Below are positions 47,401 to 57,900 of a stretch of DNA of 64,000 nucleotides, piece after piece. Within the stretch, counting starts at the first letter, position 1, and the number at the start of each line of letters is the position of its first letter. Under the pieces are notes generated by a model. The model made no database searches. It saw only the letters and a list, made by a program, of their open reading frames with translations, and was not told the DNA's origin. This stretch comes from Rotaria sordida (lineage: Eukaryota; Rotifera; Eurotatoria; Philodinida; Philodinidae): positions 124,001-188,000 of the forward strand of contig CAJNOL010000019.1 of assembly GCA_905250125.1 (NCBI GenBank), written 5' to 3'. The position numbers were made by a program, and so were the translations under genes.

Positions 47401-50400
47401 TGCGCATTTTTATCGACTTTCATGCTCTTAATATTTCAGAAATATGAGCATTCAAATTTCCAACTAAAAAATAATTTCGTGTTGTCATCGAAATCCCAAC
47501 TCTAAATTTTGAATTCGCACTTTCTCATAGTGCAATTATGACCTCGAGTCATATAGAATGTATTGATTATGGTTATGAAAAGTAAGCCATCTATGAGAAG
47601 TTAAGTGTGATATAAGCTAAACATTTTCAATCTCGAAATTTCGAATTCATTTTTGCTTGGCTGCTTTTAACCAACTGTCAGAAACTCTTGATGGCTAGTA
47701 GTTCCAGGTCATGCTCTCGTTACATAAATGTCTGACACGATTACGTTTTGTTCTGAAAATTTTGCCAATTGCTACCTCATGCAACTGTGATAATATTTAG
47801 GTATTAAGAAACCTAATAATATGAAGCCTTATATAAAAATTCAACTGCGTAGCTAATATTGTCTTCCTATAGGTAGTAGTAGGCTTATATGAATTGAAAA
47901 GCCTTTCAATCGTGTCAAACAATGATTTCAAACAAGAAAACATCGAACTTATCAGTTCTGATGAAGCAATTTTATTGAAGAAAATCAGGCAAAGCATAGA
48001 TGTTGTTCAATATCAGTTGTTGAGTTATTAGATGAAAAGTTTTGAAAGAGTTCTACCTTCATTCTTAGTATTAGAGTATATAGAACATGGTAGACTAAAA
48101 TTGAAGTTGTTACTATTAGAAACTTCAACGGTTAGACGAGTTATACATAGTATGTCTTCATGAAGCTGTACTAATAAAATTTTTCTTAAAAAAAAACTAG
48201 TAAATTAATTGATATGTTTAAATGTACCGGTATTTCATTGGTGAATTCTTTAATTGAACTAATCACTCCAATTCAATTGAAAAACATTCGACCGATTTCA
48301 AGTTTGCGATCTATAAAATGAGATTATTGAATATTTGTTGAAAATATGAAACTGAATTTCGTAAAATAGTGTTATTTATTATTTTAGTGTACTAATTTCT
48401 CCTTACCAAATCTATTTGGTCGTGGTGAAAAATTAGGTGTTGATTATTCATATAGTAATCGTGGTAATACTGAAGGACGAATATTTTATTCAATGCCAAC
48501 AAAACTTGATCCAAATAAACAGTAATTAAACTTTTCTATTTTTAATAATCTAAACTTTGTTTTTGTTTAGATTTTCAATATCTTTATTTCGAAGTTATTT
48601 TGATAATACATGGAGTTCTTTTAAACAAGATGACCACGGAATAAATATATCTTATAATGTAAAATAAAAAAAACAATGAATTATTGAGTGTGGCAGAACA
48701 AATAAGTCTCTCAGTTTTTTTGAGAATATCTCTCTCTCAAATTGTGACGTATATATTTGAATCTTTTCTCAACAGGCAGTCCGTGTAATACTCTACGAAA
48801 ATGTATGAAAAGAGCTCTTCCAACGAATAGCTATGGAGTTATATTCGGTTAACCCTACAAATACTCCAAAATGGTTCTTTTTCAAAATACTCATTTTCAT
48901 ATTAACGGTTTTGCGCCACTCTTTTGACTATCTATGAAGAGACTGAATAGACTATTTTTCAGTCCATGAAAATCTCTACTAGTTTAGTGAATACTTTTTT
49001 TGATATACTATAAATTTACCCGAACAAAATCTTTTCTTTGTTCTTCTATATTCGTATTGTGAAAGTCTTCTATTAACGTTCATTACAACTTTAGTTTTGT
49101 TATGTTAAATGGAATACTGTTACATATTTAGATTTACTATTAAGTTGAAGGAAAATGTTTTTCTTTTCATCATTTCTATACAAGCAAAATGTTGCAAAGT
49201 ATTTTTTCTGTAATATTTGAGGTTTATAACGAGAACGATCAATGGTTCCAATATCTTCTTTTGAGCTCTGTTAGAAAGACTAAACCTAAAAATACAGAAA
49301 ATTTGCATTAGAATAGGGTTTCGTGTCTGTTTTGTCAGAAAAAGTGAAATCATCAGTTTTATAAAAATGAGCTTTTGAAAGTGGGCTATTTTGAAGCATT
49401 GTAATATTGACCAGATATCATTCCACAGCTATTTGTTAGAAGAGCTCTTTTCAAAAGGGTTTTGTAGAATATTGCATGGATTGTCTTTTGAAAAAAAGAT
49501 TCAAATATATACGTCACAACTTGAGAAAGATACTCTCAAAATACTAAGAGACTCATTTATTCTGTCGAACTCGATATTTTTTCATGATAAATAAAAAAAA
49601 AGAGTTTCTTTCTTTAAAGATTCCTCTTGGTATTGTGCCTAATGCTGTCCATAGTTTTACTTGGGAAGGTGTTTGGCGTTCAGTCTTAGCTGCAAGTTCA
49701 GCAACATCTCTTGATGTACGAAAAGATGCTGGTCATACATTAAAATCATCATTAAAAGTTTGTTATGTTTTTTTTTCATATGTATAATTAAATTATATCA
49801 AATTTATTTAGTATACAGCTACAATTGATAATCGAGATCATCCAGTAATAGCACAACGCGGATCTTTCTCTCAAAGTTCACTTGAATTAGCTGGTCTTGG
49901 AGGTGATAGTCAATTTGTTAAATGGTCAACACAACATCAAATTAATTTACCATTACCATTAAAATCGATTTTTCAATGGTGTTTTTCAGCTGGTGCCATT
50001 TGGCCTCTTTTACAAAGAGGAAATCAAACGATTAAAATAAATGATCGATTTTTTCTTGGTGGACCTTTAAATGTTCGAGGTTTTGATTATCATGGAGCGG
50101 GACCACATAGTGAAGGTTAAATAAATTATTTTTTCATTATGAGTAGAACAAATGTTTCTGTTTTCTTTTTTTATTTAGGAGCAGCGTTAGGTGGTGATTG
50201 TTATTGGGCAACGGGTCTTCATCTTTATTCACCTCTTCCATTTCTTTATCATCGTGAAAATTTAATGTCTTATGTTCGTCTTCATTATTTTCTTAATGCT
50301 GGAAACGTATTTAATACTCAATCTGTTCGTAAGTATTTGTGTATTTTTTTAAGAATTTTTTATTATTTATTTTTTTAGGCTCAGCACAAGCATTATTGTC

Positions 50401-50618
50401 TCAATTAACTAATGCAACTCGATTATCATGTGGTCTTGGTGTTGTATTGAATTTAATGAATGTAGCTCGCCTTGAACTGAACTATACCCTTCCATTATGG
50501 ACACAAGCACATGATCGGTTAGTTTTATGTTATAAAAGATTTTATATTACTATATTATTGTTGTTTTTCTAGAGTGATCAAAGGTTTTCAATTCGGTGTG
50601 GGATTTACGTTCATTTAA
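44415..50618 (+). CDS. SAMM50: SAMM50-like sorting and assembly machinery protein, 10 exons
   Basis: A 442-residue Omp85/BamA-family protein of the mitochondrial outer membrane, which inserts beta-barrel proteins. Exons: 44415-44450, 44512-44701, 44756-44859, 48388-48521, 48571-48658, 49620-49757, 49812-50115, 50179-50328, 50379-50517, 50573-50618, all joined in frame. The N-terminal POTRA-like part has HVNVNGIQRTKEDYIR and LLQMGCFRDVAVIID, the family pattern. The barrel has NEGSVCTNFSLPNLFGRGE, SFTWEGVWRSV, RKDAGHTLKSSL, the conserved FLGGPLNVRGF loop (VRGF motif), GGDCYWATGLHLYSPLPF and FLNAGN, ending in GFQFGVGFTFI with the terminal aromatic of barrel proteins. Size matches the family (about 470 in human). 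Intron 3 is 3.5 kb and intron 5 holds a foldback. The downstream PAM16 relic is also an import gene. Confidence 0.93.
45458..46438. mobile_element. Possible hAT-like remnant in SAMM50 intron 3
   Basis: GC-rich patches (cggccgactgg near 45522, cgagccgggcaggcag near 46332) stand out in an AT-rich intron. The ends share CAGTG...CTTgAAAcgGGCC, inverted as GGCCtatTTGAAGCGCTG. No 8-bp duplication was found, so the call is weak. The rest of intron 3 shows tracts based on aatcgattaaaat near 46630-46900 and otherwise nothing. Confidence 0.3.
48690..49573. repeat. Foldback element in SAMM50 intron 5
   Basis: Outer ends tggcagaacaaataagtctc (left) and gagactcatttattctgtcg (right) are inverted; inner arms match too (tatgaaaagagctcttccaa against ttagaagagctcttttcaaa). 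Arms are about 230 bp with a central spacer of about 430 bp. It fills almost the whole intron 48659-49619, so the ancestral intron was perhaps 75 bp. Confidence 0.75.
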
Positions 50619-51390
50619 ATTTCATAGAAAATAACCTTTATTAGACTTTGTATCTTCTTTTCTTTTCTTTTTTTTCTTTTTTTGAGCGATATGTAGAATT
50701 TTTTTCTTACATATAGAAACATTTTATACCGAAAAAAGAAGATGTGTAGACTTTGCACTTGAAAGAATGTATTTGGCACTGATGACCTTATATTAAATTT
50801 AATTTAGATGAAATTTTAATATTCTCATTGAGAATTCAGTTAAATAGTCCTGGGAACGATGATTGTTTCTTGTTCTGTTTTTCATATTTTTTTTTGTCGG
50901 TTATAGATGACAACAAGATAAACGCTACCATGGTTTTACGTCATTGCATATATAGATATAATGACTTATAAAGATAGAGTAGACTCATTTATTTTATTTT
51001 AGTCTTCATATTCAGTGCTTGACAACATCTGTACCGTCGAATATAAGAGATATTATATTTCTACAAATGTAGGAAAATCAGGATTCAATTGTCTTAGATG
51101 AAAAAAGAGTTTTTTTAGTTTTCTGAGAAGAGACGTTTAGATTATTTTTTTGTTTGTCTCCTTTTCACTATTGACAATTATCAAAACAAAATGTCATTTT
51201 TACTTTTATTATTAGATTTTTTTCAGAATAATTGTAACATAGTTTTAGATTATTATGGATATAAAAGCAATAGACATGTGACTAATTATTTTTCATTAAT
51301 TATTCATAGTTTGCACCATTTAATCAATAATTACCTTTCATATTTATTTTTCATTCTAATTAATTGGTGTTTTTCTTTATTGAAAAAGCA
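50619..51390. other. Intergenic between SAMM50 and the PAM16 relic
   Basis: SAMM50 3' UTR and spacer. T-rich tracts, with no clear polyadenylation signal close to the stop and no gene. Confidence 0.4.
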
Positions 51391-51868
51391 AAACAACTGA
51401 TTAAAACAGCAATGTTAGGTGCACAGGTTATTGAGCAAGCATTTATTCGAGGATTACGCCAAGAACTTCAATATAATGAAAAAGAAGACAATTATTTTTT
51501 CTAATTAAAAGAAAATCTATTCAAATCTAGATGCTAAGACTGTGACATATAGTGATCAAATATCAGCAAAAACAGTACAAACTGATTTATGTTATTGGTA
51601 TGGCTTTGTAGATAAATTTCACTTTTTTTCTATAATACTTTTTAAATAGATTTTTGTTATTTAGGAAGCTAAGCAAATTTCAAATTTAACTGTTAATGAT
51701 CTAAAGGATAGTGACAAAATGAAATAAACAATATGAACATTTATTTAATTTAAATGATAAAATAAAAGGTGGTTCATTTTATTTACAATGAAAAAAACTT
51801 ATCAAGCAAAAGCATGTATTGATGAAAAATTTAAAGTATCATTTTCATCGATGAAAAATGCTAGTTGA
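51391..51868 (+). pseudogene. Decayed PAM16/Magmas (mitochondrial import motor) gene
   Basis: PAM16 is a J-like subunit regulating the TIM23 motor. First block (from about 51391): AMLGAQVIEQAFIRGLRQEL, matching the conserved PAM16 N-terminus. Second block (from about 51666): EAKQISNLTVNDLKDS, the start of the J-like domain. Third block, about 51730-51804 in a shifted frame: KQYEHLFNLND and KGGSFYLQ, the family's most conserved stretch. Fourth block, shifted again: TYQAKACIDEKFK, the usual C-terminal helix. Between blocks there are at least two frameshifts and in-frame stops (TAA near 51725, TGA near 51805), so it cannot encode PAM16. Intron-like gaps remain, so it decayed from a genomic copy rather than a retrocopy. 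A functional copy presumably exists elsewhere. Confidence 0.75.
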
Positions 51869-51977
51869 AATAAACAAAAAGAAGACTCTAATAATATAAA
51901 TTCAAATTAATTGTTTCTTTTTTTTTGTGTTCCATTTTATTTGTTTCTTTATGTAAAAATTATTTTAGATAATCATA

Positions 51978-54900
51978 ATGGCAGATGATCAACCATGGAT
52001 GATACTTCAAGATAAGGTTGATGTCTTTGATAAATTATCAGCTTTTATTTACTGTGATCGACGACAACATTTATTTGTATACAATTATCCAGCTAATAGA
52101 AATACAAGTATTTCTTCATCTAGTTCAACGACGAGTGTTCCTGATTCTTTAAATACATGTAATGTACGTTCAACATATGCTGCTGATGCACAAATAGTTA
52201 GTAAGTATCAATTTTTTAGATTTATTTAAAAAGATATTTGAATTTTATTTGATAATATTGTGTAATTATTTTAGTTTATCTTGAACGTATTCAATATATA
52301 CAAAGAGGTGGTAGTGGTACTAGTCGTCGTTCAGCTCGCGATTACAATCAACTTCCAATAAATCATCAACATAATCAAAATGATCATTATGACCCTCAAA
52401 ACAAACAATTAGAAATCTATTACTCTACAGATCGACCTCGTTCAGAATATCTTTATAAAAGAATCAGTTTTCAATTGAGGAAACTTGGTGAGAAAATATT
52501 TTTCTCTAGTATTTTTCTTTTGTTAATATAAATAATTGTATTAGATGATGAATATGATAAATGGGTTAATGCTCTTTATGCAGTTATTGATGAAGCAAAA
52601 AATTTACCTGAAGCATCAAAAAGAAATCGGTAATAATCAATGCTTTTTTTTTGATTTTATTAATACAATATTTTTTGTAATTAGTTGGCTTTTACGAGAA
52701 TATGAAAAATTAAAAAGATCATCTGGAGGTTTAACATTCGATTCAATAAATAGTTGGCTTAGTCGTCATATTGGTATTGTTGGTGAAAAACAAATTGTTG
52801 AAAAACTGATCAAACAAAATGAAATATTTCGCCAATCAAATCAAATAACTGATTCAGTATTTAAAGCAACATATAATTATTTTATTGATAAACAACAAGA
52901 AGTTAAATACGACTCATATTAGAATATGAATTATTTTTCTTTTTATTTAGATTCTTATTAAAATTGTTATGCCTGATTTACTAGAAGAAAAGTAATTTGT
53001 TTTTTATATATTGATATGTTAATCTTAAACTTTATTTTTATCTAGCCAAATTTCACTTGAGACATTTGCCTCGCATGTTACTTATAATGTAATTGATTTA
53101 GTACATCATGAATCAGATAAAATACGACAATATCTAAGATTAAATAAAAGTCAAACAGAAATAACTCTTAAACAAGTAACAAATAATTATAACATTACAT
53201 AAAATTATATTAATTTTATTAAATTTAGTGTACTGATTATTTATGGTCAGAAGCCAATTCAGCATTTGATCCGATATCTCGTACACAGCATAATGAAGAT
53301 ATGAATCAGCCATTAAATCATTATTGGATATCATCAAGTCACAATACGTAAATATCATTATTGTAGTTATTATTTATTTGATATTTTTTCTTTCTTTCAT
53401 TAGTTATTTAGCTAAAACTCAAATATTTAATCCAGCTTCTGTTCATTGTTATATTCAAGCTTTATTAAAAGGATGTCGATGTATTGAAAGTAATGAGGGA
53501 AAAAAAGATTTTCTTTTTGTTTTTTCAAAATACAAAAAATGTTCTTTTAAGTTGATGTTTTCGATGGTCGGACTGGTAACGAACCGGAAGTGACACATAA
53601 AAATACTCGTATTAAATCAATACTATTACGTGATGTTCTTGAAGCTATTCACGATTATGCTTTTGTTACTAGCGAGTAAGGATTAAAAAAAGAAAAAGAA
53701 TTTTGCCATTTTTTTTTCTGTATTTACTTATTAAACTTTAGATATCCAGTAATAATTTCACTTGAAAATCATTGTTCACCAGCACAATGTTATGCTATGG
53801 CAGAAATGTTTATAGAAATATTTGATGGTGAGTATTGCACCTAAGAAAAATAAATCAAATTTATAGATTAAAAAAATAACAACTATGTTGAGTAGAAACT
53901 CTTATTCAGTCACCTTTATCATCAAATGAAACTTGTTATCCTTCTCCTAATCAGTTAAAAAGAAAAATTATTTTAAAGGTAGTACTGCTCAAATATAAGC
54001 TAAGCTGCTTGTTTCATTGACACAATTAATTTTTATAAGAAAATAAACATTTTATTTTAATTAATAGGATTCAAAAATTGATAATATAACAACAATGGAG
54101 CCACAACCAAGTGTAGAATCAGACGGACAATTGGATTTTTCAACAAATGATCTTGATGGTCATATCCAATTATATGATTTTGCAAAAAAAGTATGTTTTT
54201 TTTTAATTATCTGAATTGATTCATGCTAATTGTTTTCGAGGTTGTTCCCACTTGCTATTCGGAGTGTTAGATGCGTACGGTCATAGAAAATCCCAATATA
54301 CTCTATCAAAAGGTATACAGATAAAAAACAATAAATCAATGATACTAGTCAAATAGTCTATGTGAAAACTCATTTACTTACGAGAGAAGTCTCTCAACTA
54401 ATAAATCTCTTTTGAGTCAAGACTACGTGCATTATGTAGAACCAAATGAACTATGAATACTTTAAAAAAATTTCAGATTTTTAGTTTATTGCTGCTGAAA
54501 TATTGCATTTTTATGGTAGTTTTTAAGTGTAATACTATAGTCCTCATCAGAAAGATCAGGGAAATTAACTTTCGAATTTCGACTCGAAACTTTGAACAGA
54601 GATAGTCTTTAATGAAAATAGTTTCTTGTGAATGTTTCATATCTTGTCGTTGTTTCTATCTTAAGATAGAGCCATGGTGAAAGTGTGTCGTCTACATCGC
54701 TTGTATATAAAAGCAGCTTCGATGTTCTTATTTCAATATAGAAGCAAACTAAAAGGTCTGAAACTTTCACATTAAACTGCTCTCGTTAAGGATTATTTCT
54801 TTAGAAAGGTTTAAGACGAAATTCGAAAATCCGTTTTTCTGATATTCTTGAAGAGGACTATGACATTGATTAAAAAGCTGCTGCAAAATTACACAGCAAT

Positions 54901-57900
54901 ATGCTAAAGGTCATAACTCTTTACAGAGTATTTAAAACTCATTTGGGTCTACATTATGCACATAGTCTCGACTAGAGATGTGCGGTACCAAGTTTTTTTC
55001 GGTACCAGTCTGAGTCTTGGTTTCGACCTAGAGAAAACTATTCAAGAATTTATTCGTATCACATCTAAGATAATTCTTCAATACTCGTTTTTTGTTTGAA
55101 TTATTTAGTCGACGACTAGCCCTGTTTTTGGTTATCTCTCTTGGATTATGTTCTGATTCATATGATTTATAAAATAATTTGCTTAAAACTAGAAAATATT
55201 TTACTATAAACTTGAATTCTGATCCTAGTCATCCCTAGTCTCGAATCAAAAGTGATTCATCAGTTGGGAAATTTTCCTCGTTAGATGCACTTAGTCGATA
55301 TTGCTTCAGTATTTAAATAAAGTAGCTAGGAAGACTTATGTATTAAGATTTATTAGACTTATTCAAAACAATAGATCTCGTTTTCCACATCAAATAACAA
55401 ACTCCGATTAAGCTTAAACTAAAACACTTTCTTCTCTTCATATTCTCTATTTGATGTTGCAATAAATACTGTAGTACACAGTAAAATTCCATCAAGTTAG
55501 CGGATAAACAAGCTATAAAATGTGTTTGTCATATTTATCAAGTCGTATCATTAATTCGTTTCCGTTGTGTCTGTCAACATCATAAATTTAGATTCTAAAA
55601 CTAACACATAGATAGTAAATGGTAACGCTGATAATCAAATACGCAGTTACACACTAAATTTCATGGTGTAATAAATAGAATTTGATGACCAAAAAACAAA
55701 AATACTAGTTATACTGTACTCAAATAAAACATGAATAAAACCGGTTTCTTTTGTTGTCACTCAAAAAGAGATTCAATTCTAGTTTCGAGTCATGCAAATA
55801 GTATCTTATTATAAAGCTTAAAATTATTTTCCGACACTATCTATACGTTTGAAAACACCTGTTAATTTATTGTTGTTCTTATTAGATGCTTAATTATACA
55901 TAAACAAGATGAATAGTTTCAGTTTTGATATTGATTTCGATTTACTCATTTTTAATTCACATATATTTATCAAATAAATAAACAATTCAATATTATTTTC
56001 ATTAATTGAATATGTACAAATTAGAATACACATCATCTGTTGTATTTTTATTTTTAGGCATGGTTTTATTATAATTATTCATTTAAAGATAAAGATTTAT
56101 ATTTGGGTAAAGATCAAGACATACATAAACAACGAAATTCAGATGAAGACACTAGTGATGATGAAAGTAAAGTTAGTTAAAATAATATTTGTGTTTTTTT
56201 TTTACATTTGATTTATTTCTTTTTTCTTATACAAAGGATTTACCAGACGATGAGTTAACACAAATTTGGTATCATAGAATAATTCCACATCAAGATGCAG
56301 AAGATCTTCTTTTATCAAATGCTGGTTATGAACCTGGAACTTTTTTAGTACGAAAAAGTCCTAATAGAAATTGTTATTGTATTACATTTCTGTAAGTCTT
56401 TTGTCTTTTTTTCTTTTGCTTTGTTAAGATTTATTTACAAAGAAATGTATATATATATTTATTAAAGTGCATCAAATTCTATGGTTAAAAGTCTTCAAAT
56501 CGATGAAGAAAGAACTAAGGATGGAAAAACTCTTTATTCAGTATCACAAGAAAAATTTGAATCAATACCAGATCTTGTTGCTCATTATCAGACATATGAT
56601 TTTGTTGAAATTGTTAAAGGAACAACAGAAACGGCTCCACATCGATTAGGAAAACCATTACCACGACCAAAATTGCGTCAAGAACTCAAACGACAACCAT
56701 GGTATCAACCAAATTTAACGCGACACCAAGCTGAAGAATTGTTATTAGGTGTAAGTTTAAACAAAACAAAAAAGGAAACGAGACGAGAGGTCAATAACTG
56801 ATAAAATCAGTTCCTCGAAAAATTTGATTTCTTCTATGTTAAACTCTCACACAAGATGTCTGAAAGTGATTTCTGATAGAACTTGTCCTATACTACTTGT
56901 TTTTGCTTATGCCTAGGCCGGTTGAAATAGTCAATGACTGTCACATCTACAATAAATATGGCTGTTGATAACAATCAGCTTGTTTTATCTATTAGCTTGA
57001 TGGCTACTCAGGCGAAGTTTAATACGATTTGATAGGGCTTTTCAAGCCCTATAAAATGGTATAAAAATCTAGAGGAAAAAATATTGGCTTCTAAGAAATA
57101 TTCTAAGGATACTAATATCGAGACATGGTTTTATACTTTTTTGACTGGTATTTAGTAGATTTCAATCAGAAAAAGTGTAACCTCGATGAAAGTAATATGA
57201 TATTTTAAAACAGCATTCAAAATTAAGTATACCTATGTCAATCTCAAATATTTTCATGAGCTATGTTTGTTTCGTCAAAAATTTCATCGTCTGGTCCCAC
57301 TCAGCGATGAGTCAAAAAATTAATTGCATCCAAAAATTTTTTCAATAGTCAGAATCAAATTTTACGGTTGTAAATGATAGCTGAACTGAAAACTGCAGAT
57401 GACAGAACAATAAAACCTGCGTTTTTATGAAATTTATTATTTGACTCATTCCTGACGAAGGAGACACGGAGTGAAGTTTTCGACGAAATGAAAAGTTCAT
57501 GAATATACTTGAAACTCACATAAGTCTACTCAGTTTTGAATGCGGATTCAGAATATCATATTAGTTTCACCTAGATTACATTTTTTTCTGATCAAAAACT
57601 ACTAAATACCAGTCAAAAAGGCATAAAATCACGTCTCGAGAATAGTATCCTTAGAATTTTTCTTAAACGCCAGTGTTTTTTTCCCACAATATTTTTATAT
57701 CATTTTGTAGCAGTTGAAAAACGTTATCGAACCATGTTAAAATTAGTCCAACGGCTGATCAGACTAATTGATCTTGACACTCGATTTCCACAGACAATAC
57801 ACATAACAACTCATAATCGAGGCATATCAAGGCAATGTGTTCTGTGCGAAGTTATATCGGTCAATACTTTTCCTGGATGTTTTTATAACATGTTGTAGTG

